Assembly (NCBI GenBank): GCA_033720815.1
Contig: JAWWBT010000006.1
Coordinates: forward strand, 1 to 36,527
Origin: JAWWBS01 sp033720815
Lineage (GTDB): Bacteria > Pseudomonadota > Gammaproteobacteria > Natronospirales > JAJUFS01
Reading direction: 5' to 3'
DNA: 36,527 nt
The notes beneath the pieces are model-generated. The model was given only the letters and a program-made list of their open reading frames with translations, was not told the DNA's origin and made no database searches. Position numbers and translations under genes: made by a program. Shown here piece after piece: positions 28,672 through 35,085 of the stretch (its first letter is position 1; every line of letters starts with the position of its first letter).

Positions 28672-29421
28672 TCATAGTTCGCCGCGGCGCTGGGCGTCGA
28701 CTTCCTTCGAACCCGGCACCGCGATCTTCGCGAAGATGATGCCCAGTTCGAAAAGGATGTACATCGGCAGGGCGAGAAGCGTCTGCGAGATGATGTCCGG
28801 CGGCGTCAGGAACATGCCAATGATGAAGGCACCGAGGATTACGTACGGGCGCTTCTCTGCGAGCAGTCCCGGGGTGGTGAAACCGGCCCAGACCATCAGC
28901 ACGATCGCAATCGGCACCTCGAATGCCAGGCCGAACGCGACGAACAGGGTCAGAACGAAATCCAGGTATTCCGCGATGTCGGTCATCATGGCAACGCCTT
29001 CCGGCGTTACCGAGGCGAAGAAACCGAACATCAACGGGAAGACCACGAAATACGCGAATGCCACGCCCGCATAGAAGAGCACGATGCTGGAGACCGTCAG
29101 CGGAATGAACAGGCGTTTCTCGCGCGCATACAGGCCCGGTGCAATGAATGCCCAGAGCTGGAACAGCAGGTACGGGATGGAAATGAACAGCGCCACAACA
29201 AACGCCAGCTTGAACGGCGTAAGGAAGGGGGTGGCGACCTGCGTGGCAATCATGGTCGCGCCTTCCGGTAGCTTGTCCAGCAGCGGATCGGCCAGCAGGC
29301 GAAACAGGTGATGAGCGAAGGGCGCAATGCAGGCGAAGACCACCAGGGTGACAAGCACACCGCGAAGCAGGCGACTGCGCAGTTCCTTCAGGTGCTCGAG
29401 CAGCGGTGTCTCGTTACTCAT
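28672..29421 (-). CDS. tatC: Sec-independent protein translocase subunit TatC
   Basis: A protein of 249 residues with six predicted helices. LLEHLKELRSRLLRG at the N-terminus and the later YLLFQLWAFIAPGLYAREKR are diagnostic TatC segments, as is PPDIISQTLLALPMYILFE. It is the receptor subunit for folded proteins carrying twin-arginine signals. Its ATG overlaps the TatB stop by four bases (ATGA), so translation is coupled. The TRAP receptor at 33677 carries a twin-arginine signal and is a likely client. Confidence 0.97.
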   Translation of the reverse strand: MSNETPLLEHLKELRSRLLRGVLVTLVVFACIAPFAHHLFRLLADPLLDKLPEGATMIATQVATPFLTPFKLAFVVALFISIPYLLFQLWAFIAPGLYAREKRLFIPLTVSSIVLFYAGVAFAYFVVFPLMFGFFASVTPEGVAMMTDIAEYLDFVLTLFVAFGLAFEVPIAIVLMVWAGFTTPGLLAEKRPYVILGAFIIGMFLTPPDIISQTLLALPMYILFELGIIFAKIAVPGSKEVDAQRRGEL

Positions 29422-29654
29422 TTGTCATCACCTGGCGGATCATCGCGATTGGCATCGTCGCGCTTTTCATCTTCCGTCGACGTCGCGCGATCGACTTCCT
29501 TCTCGAGCTCACTGCGCATGGCCGCATAGACATCGCGCGCGCGACCGGCAAAACGGCCAAGGCCGCGCATGATGCCGGGCAGGCGCTCCGGACCGGCGAT
29601 GACAAGCGCCAGCACGGCGATCAGCGCCAGCTCGCTGAAACCGATATCAAACAT
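29418..29654 (-). CDS. tatB: Sec-independent protein translocase subunit TatB
   Basis: A short 78-residue protein. The N-terminal FDIGFSELALIAVLALVIAG and GPERLPGIMRGLGRF are the TatB hallmark: one membrane helix, a short hinge, then an amphipathic helix. The tail is charged (STEDEKRDDANRDD) and shorter than in E. coli TatB. It passes substrates from TatC to TatA. It starts 29 bases after the tatA stop and overlaps tatC by four bases. Confidence 0.95.
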   Translation of the reverse strand: MFDIGFSELALIAVLALVIAGPERLPGIMRGLGRFAGRARDVYAAMRSELEKEVDRATSTEDEKRDDANRDDPPGDDK

Positions 29655-29683
29655 TCAGGAAGTACCGCCCAGGATTGACCGGT

Positions 29684-29947
29684 TCAGGAGCGATGATCGC
29701 TCGAATCCTTCTCGGATGCGCGCTCGGTCGTGTCGTCTTCCGAGGAAATGCGACGCTGCGTGGTCTCGTCATCGTCGCTGGATTCCTTGCCCGACTCCTT
29801 GTCGGAATCGTTCATCGCGTTCTTGAAATTCTTCACCGCGCCACCGACATCGGAGCCCATGATCTTCAGCTTCTTAGTGCCGAAGATGAGCACCACGATG
29901 GCGAGGATGATGAGCAGTTGCCAGATACTGATGCCGCCGAAACCCAT
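29684..29947 (-). CDS. tatA: Sec-independent protein translocase subunit TatA
   Basis: A protein of 87 residues. ISIWQLLIILAIVVLIFGTK and KKLKIMGSDVGGAVKNFKNA are the canonical TatA membrane helix, FGTKKL hinge and amphipathic helix. The tail is long, rich in Ser, Asp and Glu, and presumably disordered. TatA oligomers form the Tat pore. It is the first tat gene and lies 50 bases after the hisF-family stop, with no hisI or hisE in between. Confidence 0.97.
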   Translation of the reverse strand: MGFGGISIWQLLIILAIVVLIFGTKKLKIMGSDVGGAVKNFKNAMNDSDKESGKESSDDDETTQRRISSEDDTTERASEKDSSDHRS

Positions 29948-29997
29948 GATTGCTCTCCGCCCGGACCGTGCCGGTTCAACTGTTCGCCGCGAGCCGC

Positions 29998-30774
29998 CTA
30001 CTGGCGGACTTCGATGCCCCGCATGGCGAGAAATTCCTTCACGCTGCCGACGTCGACCTTCCCGGAATGGAAGATGCTGGCCACCATGACCCCGTCGGCA
30101 AGCAGCTCGTCCTCATTATCGCTCAGAACGGCGGCAATATCTTCCGCTTCGCCCGCGCCACCGGCAACGACCAGCGGGACCGGCGATATTTTCCCCATGG
30201 TGCGAACCAGCTCGACATCGAAACCCTTCCTGCTGCCATCACGATCGAGGCTGGTGACCACGACTTCGCCGATGCCGTAATCGGCCAGTTTCTGCAACCA
30301 CATGCGTGCATCCATGCCGGTTGCCTTGCGGCCGCCATGCGACATCACTTCCCAGCGGTCCTTCTTCTTGTCGTATTTCACGTCAATGGCGCCAACCAGC
30401 GATTCCGAACCGAAATGCTCGACGGATTCCAGCACCAGGTCAGGATTCAGGATCGCCGCGGTATTCAGCATCACGCGATCGGCACCGGCCGCCAGCATGC
30501 GCTTGATGTCCTGGCGGTCGCGCACGCCACCACCCGCAGTGATCGGGATGAAAATCTTCGCGGAAACCCGCTGCAGCACCTGCTCCAGCACCTCACCGCG
30601 ATTGCCGCCGGTGGACACGTCGATCATGGTGATCTCGTCGGCGCCCTGTTTCTCGAAGGCCAGCGCGACATCGACCGGGTCGGCTGCGTCGTTGACGTCA
30701 CCCATGCGGATGCCTTTCACGACGCGACCTTTTGCCAGGTCGAATACCGGGATGATGCGGCGACTGAGGGTCAT
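29998..30774 (-). CDS. hisF: HisF-family cyclase subunit with catalytic aspartates retained
   Basis: A protein of 258 residues, the normal HisF length. In classic enzymes HisF is the cyclase half of imidazole glycerol phosphate synthase and uses ammonia from HisH to make IGP and AICAR. Both catalytic aspartates are present: Asp12 (RIIPVFDLAKGRVVKG) and Asp131 (VGAIDVKYD). TSLDRDGSRKGFD, PITAGGGVRD, NTAAILNP and MVASIFHSG also match. Differences include Val10 in place of the usual Cys and IDVSTGG in place of the usual DITAS loop. It lies 28 bases after the HisA-family gene. The barrel may be active with free ammonia, since the adjacent HisH lacks its triad. Confidence 0.9.
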   Translation of the reverse strand: MTLSRRIIPVFDLAKGRVVKGIRMGDVNDAADPVDVALAFEKQGADEITMIDVSTGGNRGEVLEQVLQRVSAKIFIPITAGGGVRDRQDIKRMLAAGADRVMLNTAAILNPDLVLESVEHFGSESLVGAIDVKYDKKKDRWEVMSHGGRKATGMDARMWLQKLADYGIGEVVVTSLDRDGSRKGFDVELVRTMGKISPVPLVVAGGAGEAEDIAAVLSDNEDELLADGVMVASIFHSGKVDVGSVKEFLAMRGIEVRQ

Positions 30775-30802
30775 TGCGTCTCCAGCGAGCAGGAAATGGC
30801 GA

Positions 30803-31516
30803 TCATTCGGCCTCGGCCACGATGCCGACGGCCTTGCCGAAATCGATACCGTTATCCAGCGGGTTCTCGATCACCAGGCCCTTCACACCGGCGTCGGCGA
30901 GCTCGACCATTGCTTCAAGTGACTTGATCGAATCGACATGACCGGCTGCCTGCACCTCGATACTGATGCTCTCGGCAAAACTGCGAACCGTGTCGGCGTT
31001 GACCGGTGCCGTGCGGTTCTTCTGGTCGACTTCCCGGTACATGATCGCGTGCACGCCGTCATCCTGGTAATGCTCTGCCAGGTCGATCAGCTCGTGGTTC
31101 GATACCTTGGAGCGCGCATCGATCACGACGCGCCCGTCGCGCACATCGATACCCATCACGATATGGCGCGGGTACTCGAGGCTGAGATCCTTCACCACAT
31201 GCGGCGCGCTTGCCGCGCGGTTACCCAGCACGACCATTCCCACGCCCGCATTCAGGTAGGACTGCACTGCATCTTCATCGCGAATATCTGCGACGACCTG
31301 CAAGGTCGCCCCTTCCAGCTGGCCCGCGATCGACTCGATCGTCTTCAGCTCCACCGGGTGACCATTCGCCTGTGCGCCGTGGTCAACCAGCTGGATGCGT
31401 TTCGCGCCCTGCTCGAGCAGTTGCAGGACGGCATCCAGCGGTGTCCGGTCCAGCGGACTGCCGTCGTTTCGGGTGGCCTTGCCTTCCCTGAGCCCTATTG
31501 CCGGAATGAGAAACAT
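30803..31516 (-). CDS. hisA: HisA-family protein with degenerate active site
   Basis: A protein of 237 residues that aligns end to end with HisA (ProFAR isomerase) but has lost key residues. The signature IPAIDL reads IPAIGL, so the catalytic base Asp8 is Gly8 (codon 31493-31495). The phosphate-binding GGGIRD reads VADIRD (75-80), the later ASGGV reads AAGHV, and the last-strand IGxAxY block reads IENPLD. The second catalytic Asp is kept (Asp124). The lost residues should abolish isomerase activity. It starts 42 bases after the hisH-family stop with a strong GGAGG. Length and clean reading frame argue against simple decay. Confidence 0.88.
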   Translation of the reverse strand: MFLIPAIGLREGKATRNDGSPLDRTPLDAVLQLLEQGAKRIQLVDHGAQANGHPVELKTIESIAGQLEGATLQVVADIRDEDAVQSYLNAGVGMVVLGNRAASAPHVVKDLSLEYPRHIVMGIDVRDGRVVIDARSKVSNHELIDLAEHYQDDGVHAIMYREVDQKNRTAPVNADTVRSFAESISIEVQAAGHVDSIKSLEAMVELADAGVKGLVIENPLDNGIDFGKAVGIVAEAE

Positions 31517-31558
31517 CGTCTTGACCTCCTGCAGCGTGTTCGGGAACCGTTCAGCGGT

Positions 31559-32167
31559 TCATTCCCTGCCATCCCAACTGATGAAGTTCGCCAGGAATTT
31601 CAGCCCGTTCATCGAGCTGGTTTCCGGCTGGAACTGGACACCGACGAACAGGCCGTGCCGGATCGTCGACGCAAATCGCTCACCATGCCGGGTATGGCCA
31701 AGAATCTTGTCGTCGCTCTCGACCACTACCTGGTTGCGGTGTGCAAAATAGAAATGAGCATCCTTCGCGATGCCGTCCCACAGGGGATGACCGTCGCGCT
31801 GGTGAACACGGTTCCAGCCAAGGTGCGGCAGGCGAATATCCTGCGCACCATCATCGTTCAGGGGCTGGACGCGTGCGGGAATGAGGTTGAGGCCTTCGTA
31901 GCAAAGCGCATGCAGCCCGATGTTGATGGCCAGCACCGGTCGCTGCGTGGCGAATTCCGACAACGCTTCCGCGAGGCCAAGGCGATCGAGCTCCGAAACG
32001 CAGGCCGCGAGCTGGCCTGTACCAGGCAGCACGACGCAATCGGCGCGAGAGAGTTCTTCAGGCTGGTGACAGAGAAATACCGGCGCACCGGCTGCGACTT
32101 TCGTCAGCGCCTTTTCGACGGCCTGCAGGTTACCGAGGCCGTGGTCGATGAGTGCAATGCGGCTCAT
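31559..32167 (-). CDS. hisH: HisH-family glutaminase subunit lacking catalytic Cys and His
   Basis: A protein of 202 residues, normal for HisH. Family blocks are clear: ALIDHGLGNLQAVEKAL, VVLPGTGQ, LPHLGWNRV and the end block with SSMNGLKFLANF. The nucleophile loop GICLGMQ reads AINIGLH, so the catalytic Cys is Asn82 (codon 31922-31924). The FHPE motif reads FQPE, so the catalytic His is Gln180 (codon 31628-31630). Glu182 remains. It cannot be a normal glutaminase. No Shine-Dalgarno is visible; an upstream 28-codon frame ends in ATGA overlap with the start codon. The amidotransferase at 7556-8254 shows the intact triad for comparison. Confidence 0.88.
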   Translation of the reverse strand: MSRIALIDHGLGNLQAVEKALTKVAAGAPVFLCHQPEELSRADCVVLPGTGQLAACVSELDRLGLAEALSEFATQRPVLAINIGLHALCYEGLNLIPARVQPLNDDGAQDIRLPHLGWNRVHQRDGHPLWDGIAKDAHFYFAHRNQVVVESDDKILGHTRHGERFASTIRHGLFVGVQFQPETSSMNGLKFLANFISWDGRE

Positions 32168-32250
32168 GTCGAGTGCTTGGCAGGCCCGCCGAAGTGAAGG
32201 GGCGGCTGCATCCTGGCTGTAATTTCCGTTGCCACTTGAGTGTTTGCCAT
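32164..32250 (-). CDS. Possible 28-residue leader ORF overlapping the hisH-family start
   Basis: The frame runs from ATG 32250 to a TGA that overlaps the hisH-family ATG as ATGA. The peptide starts MANTQVATEITARMQ and has two His, not a His run, so it is not a classical his attenuator peptide. Its own Shine-Dalgarno is weak. A TAGAAT -10-like hexamer (32249-32254) overlaps its start codon, which would leave the ATG upstream of the transcript if used. Confidence 0.3.
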   Translation of the reverse strand: MANTQVATEITARMQPPLHFGGPAKHST

Positions 32251-32322
32251 TCTAGCGGGGACAGTTTCCCCTGCTGCCTGAGTTCGAGACTAGTCCACTT
32301 CGCTCCCGCGCAGCAACACCGC

Positions 32323-32763
32323 TCAGCGTGTTTCGAGCCAGAAGGTGACGGGACCGTCATTTACCAGCGCCACCTGCATGTTCGCACCAAAGCGCCCGGC
32401 CGCGGTCGCCGACCATTCCCGACCTGCCAGTTCCACGAGTTGCTGGAACAATCGTTCGGCCTCGGCCGGTGGCGCAGCCGGCGTGAAACTTGCCCGCGTA
32501 CCCTTGCGGGTATCCGCCGCCAGGGTGAACTGAGGCACGAGCAGCAGGTCACCACCGGTATCCCGTAGCGAGTTGTTCATGCGACCGCTCTCGTCCTCGA
32601 AGACGCGATAACCCAGCAGGCGCTCAAGGAGGCGTTCTGCGTCCTGGTGCGTGTCATCGCGGCGGACCCCGACAAGGACCAGGAGGCCGGCAGCGATTTC
32701 CCCGACGATATCGTTGTCGACTGTAACGCTCGCTGAACGCACACGCTGGATGAGCCCGATCAT
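32323..32763 (-). CDS. dtd: D-aminoacyl-tRNA deacylase
   Basis: A protein of 146 residues, the normal Dtd length. MIGLIQRVRSASVTVDNDIV opens the protein, LLGYRVFEDESGRMN follows, and the cross-subunit VNDGPVTFWLE carries the Gly-cis-Pro motif. The active-site SQFTL block reads PQFTL, a variant that may be tolerated in this family. It hydrolyses D-amino acids from mischarged tRNAs. It lies 155 bases upstream of the hisH-family gene on the same strand. Confidence 0.95.
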   Translation of the reverse strand: MIGLIQRVRSASVTVDNDIVGEIAAGLLVLVGVRRDDTHQDAERLLERLLGYRVFEDESGRMNNSLRDTGGDLLLVPQFTLAADTRKGTRASFTPAAPPAEAERLFQQLVELAGREWSATAAGRFGANMQVALVNDGPVTFWLETR

Positions 32764-33131
32764 GCAATCCTCGCCAGATTCGTCATTGATTCGTGTGAAA
32801 TTCTCGCAGAGTCAGAAAATGCTTACACGACAAGGGAGGATTTTCTCATGATTTATGTCCAGTGGTCCGGGAATATTGATCTCGCCCTGAGCCGACAAGG
32901 ATCTCGGCATCACGGACGAACGAGGGACGGAACCGGGCCACGGAGGCGCAGGATGCCGGTTCCAATGCTAACGCACTCAATCACCTCCAGCCATGAAGGC
33001 GCTTGCCCCGACTCTCCCAAGGGTCGGGGCATTTTTTTGCCTGCAGCTTTTGCGCGATCGCGCAGGCTGGCATAACCTGCTTCGCATGTGCCGCCGGTCC
33101 TCGGCGGGGAATGACATACGGAGAGGGGAAA
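32764..33131 (+). other. Structured intergenic stretch, possible leader or small RNA
   Basis: This 368-base gap holds several plus-strand inverted repeats: TCGTGT 32791-32796 with ACACGA 32825-32830, GCCGA 32891-32895 with TCGGC 32904-32908, and GGAACCGG 32929-32936 with CCGGTTCC 32956-32963. It ends in a strong terminator at 33004-33038. A 75-codon frame from 32848 has a good Shine-Dalgarno but runs through the terminator and looks unlike protein. The 11-mer CCCTGAGCCGA (32885-32895) also occurs in E. coli 6S RNA, but the rest does not clearly match. Confidence 0.4.
33004..33038 (+). terminator. Intrinsic terminator upstream of the lipoprotein gene
   Basis: A 9-bp stem (TGCCCCGAC 33004-33012 with GTCGGGGCA 33023-33031) has a 10-base loop and is followed by seven T. 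No confident protein gene ends just before it, so it may end a non-coding RNA or act as an attenuator for the lipoprotein gene 93 bases downstream. Confidence 0.85.
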
Positions 33132-33674
33132 ATGCAGGGAAAAATGCCCGGGAAACTCCTGGTGGCCTGTGCGCTGGCACTGCTTGCTGCCGTGGGCGGC
33201 TGTGCCGCGAATGATCCACGCCCGGTGGCGGTTGACCCGGGCGAGCCGATCCCGCGGCCCGACGCCTTCGCGCAACTCATGGCCATCAACGACATGCATG
33301 CCGGGCGCTTCGGGATCACCGTCGCCGAATTGCGCCGGCGCGATATCGTCTGCGTGATGCTTGCGACCGGAGTCGAAATCCGCCCGGGCATCGTCATTCC
33401 CTACGAAGAAGCCATGCTTTCAGCCATTCGCCGTCCGGAAGGCTTCCTGGATGTGCGCGTCGACACGATTGATCCCGATGCCAGCGTGTACGCTGCACAG
33501 GGTTGCGACCTGCTGCAGCTTGTCTGGGACGAGGATGCCGAACCGGGCTCCGGCACCTTCCAGAGCGAAGCGGCCGCCCGCGAATACCTTGACCGGATAG
33601 CCACGGCCTGGACGTCGCTGGACGGCACATTGCAGCGGCGCGTGCGCCGCGACGATGAAACAACGGGGGAATAA
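33132..33674 (+). CDS. Lipoprotein of unknown function, co-transcribed with the TRAP receptor
   Basis: A protein of 180 residues. The signal (KLLVACALALLAAVGGC) has a lipobox ending in VGGC, so Cys24 is probably lipidated. The mature part is soluble, with segments FAQLMAINDMHAGRFGIT and LRRRDIVCVMLATG and a second-half CDLLQLVWDEDAEPGSG. I recognise no family. ATG 33132 follows GAGAGGGG. The stop is two bases before the TRAP receptor start, so the two are surely one operon. Confidence 0.78.
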   Translation: MQGKMPGKLLVACALALLAAVGGCAANDPRPVAVDPGEPIPRPDAFAQLMAINDMHAGRFGITVAELRRRDIVCVMLATGVEIRPGIVIPYEEAMLSAIRRPEGFLDVRVDTIDPDASVYAAQGCDLLQLVWDEDAEPGSGTFQSEAAAREYLDRIATAWTSLDGTLQRRVRRDDETTGE

Positions 33675-33676
33675 CG

Positions 33677-34795
33677 ATGAAGAGACGTGATTTCGTAAAG
33701 GCGCTGGGCGGGCTCGGCGGCGGACTCGCGCTCGGCGGCCTCGCGGCCTGCGGGCAGGAACAGAAATCCGGCGCTGCAAGCGTGGCAAGCAGCAGCCAGC
33801 AGACCTTCGAATGGAAAATGGTCACCACCTGGCCGGAAGGATTCCCCGGTCTGGGCACGGGCGCCGAACGGCTGGCGAAGCTGATCACCGCCATGAGCGG
33901 TGGCCGTATCAACGTGAAGCTTTATGCCGCCGGTGAACTGGTGCCCGCCCTGGAGGTCTTCGACGCGGTTTCTGGCGGCACCGTCGAGCTGGGGCATGGT
34001 GCTTCGTATTACTGGAAAGGCAAGGCGCCCGCCGCGCAGTTCTTTGCCGCGGTGCCCTTCGGCATGAACGCCCAGGAGATGAACGGCTGGCTGTATTACG
34101 GCGGCGGCCAGCAGCTCTGGGACAAGGTCTATGCGCCGTTCAACCTGAAACCCTTCCCTGCAGGCAATACCGGTGTGCAGATGGGTGGCTGGTTCAACAA
34201 GCCGATCAATACCACTCGCGACCTGCAGGGCCTGCGCATGCGCATTCCCGGCCTGGGCGGTGAAGTACTGAAGCGCGCCGGCGGCGTGCCCGTGACCCTG
34301 CCGGGCGGTGAGATCTTCACCTCGTTGAAAACCGGCGTGATCGACGCGACCGAGTGGGTCGGCCCATGGAATGACCTCGCCTTCGGCCTGCACCAGGCCG
34401 CGAAGTACTACTACACGCCGGGCTGGCACGAGCCCGGTTCAGTGCTGGAGTGCATGGTGAACATGGACGCCTACAACACGCTGCCTGACGACTTGAAGCT
34501 GGTCGTGGAGAACGCCTGCAAGGCGATCAACATGGACATGCTGGCCGAATACACCGCCCGCAATCCCGCAGCGCTGGAAGCGCTGAAGAACGAGCATGGC
34601 GTCGAGGTGCGCGAATTCCCGGCAGAAGTGCTCGAACGCCTGCGCCGGATTTCAGAGGAAGTCGTCGCCGAACTCGCGGCCTCCGATCCGCTGGTTGCCG
34701 AGGTGCACGCCTCCTTCCGTGACTTCCAGCAGGAAGCACAGGCCTGGCATGCCGTTTCCGAAGAGGCGTTTTACCGCGCGCGCCGTGCGGGGTGA
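33677..34795 (+). CDS. TRAP transporter substrate-binding protein (DctP family), twin-arginine lipoprotein
   Basis: A protein of 372 residues. The signal has twin arginines (KRRDFVKAL, Arg3-Arg4), a glycine-rich hydrophobic core and a lipobox LAAC (Cys25), so it may be exported folded by Tat and then lipidated. The mature part fits the DctP/TakP type: GGRINVKLYAAGELV, GLRMRIPGLGGEVLKR, and GVIDATEWVGPWND near the ligand cleft. It would deliver an organic acid to a TRAP membrane pair, but no dctQ or dctM genes lie in the window. The ligand is not readable. Confidence 0.92.
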   Translation: MKRRDFVKALGGLGGGLALGGLAACGQEQKSGAASVASSSQQTFEWKMVTTWPEGFPGLGTGAERLAKLITAMSGGRINVKLYAAGELVPALEVFDAVSGGTVELGHGASYYWKGKAPAAQFFAAVPFGMNAQEMNGWLYYGGGQQLWDKVYAPFNLKPFPAGNTGVQMGGWFNKPINTTRDLQGLRMRIPGLGGEVLKRAGGVPVTLPGGEIFTSLKTGVIDATEWVGPWNDLAFGLHQAAKYYYTPGWHEPGSVLECMVNMDAYNTLPDDLKLVVENACKAINMDMLAEYTARNPAALEALKNEHGVEVREFPAEVLERLRRISEEVVAELAASDPLVAEVHASFRDFQQEAQAWHAVSEEAFYRARRAG

Positions 34796-34853
34796 GTTTG
34801 CCCGGCAATGTGACGGACAATTTGTCACCACGCGGTAACCGCGCTACATGAAA

Positions 34854-34897
34854 CCTGTCCGTCGTGGCTGCTGATCATCGCAGCCACGATGGACAGG
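34854..34897. other. Long 18-bp hairpin in the intergenic region after the TRAP receptor
   Basis: Arms 34854-34871 (CCTGTCCGTCGTGGCTGC) and 34880-34897 pair over 18 positions with only one G-U wobble, around an 8-base loop containing TGATCA. No T-run follows on either strand, so it is not a plain terminator. Just upstream the 13-base palindrome CGCGGTAACCGCG (34831-34843) adds structure. Confidence 0.6.
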
Positions 34898-35085
34898 ATG
34901 GAAAGTCACCCCGCCTTTACGCAACGCAATACTTCTCCGAGCATGCCATCCAACCATCCCTGCGCCTTGCGGCAGCGCACACCACCCGGCCTGCTGGCCT
35001 TGCGCCCCCGCTGATTCCATCGCCGTTTGCGCCACCCTTGCCTTCGGGGTATACCTGAGTGACGGGCTATACAACGGGGGTTGCA

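Noticed and set aside
30938..32197. 419-codon plus-strand frame opposite hisA and hisH
   Set aside because: It crosses two real genes antisense, has no start signal and no family match.
32164..32250. Classical histidine attenuator leader peptide
   Set aside because: The small frame has only two separated His, not a His run, and no attenuator hairpin with a T-run follows.
32885..32985. 6S RNA identity for the structured region
   Set aside because: Only an 11-base match and a loosely similar second segment are seen; no closing stem or central bubble could be built by eye.
32848..33075. 75-codon frame with a good Shine-Dalgarno
   Set aside because: It reads through a strong terminator, is rich in Arg and unlike a protein; the structured RNA reading explains the stretch better.
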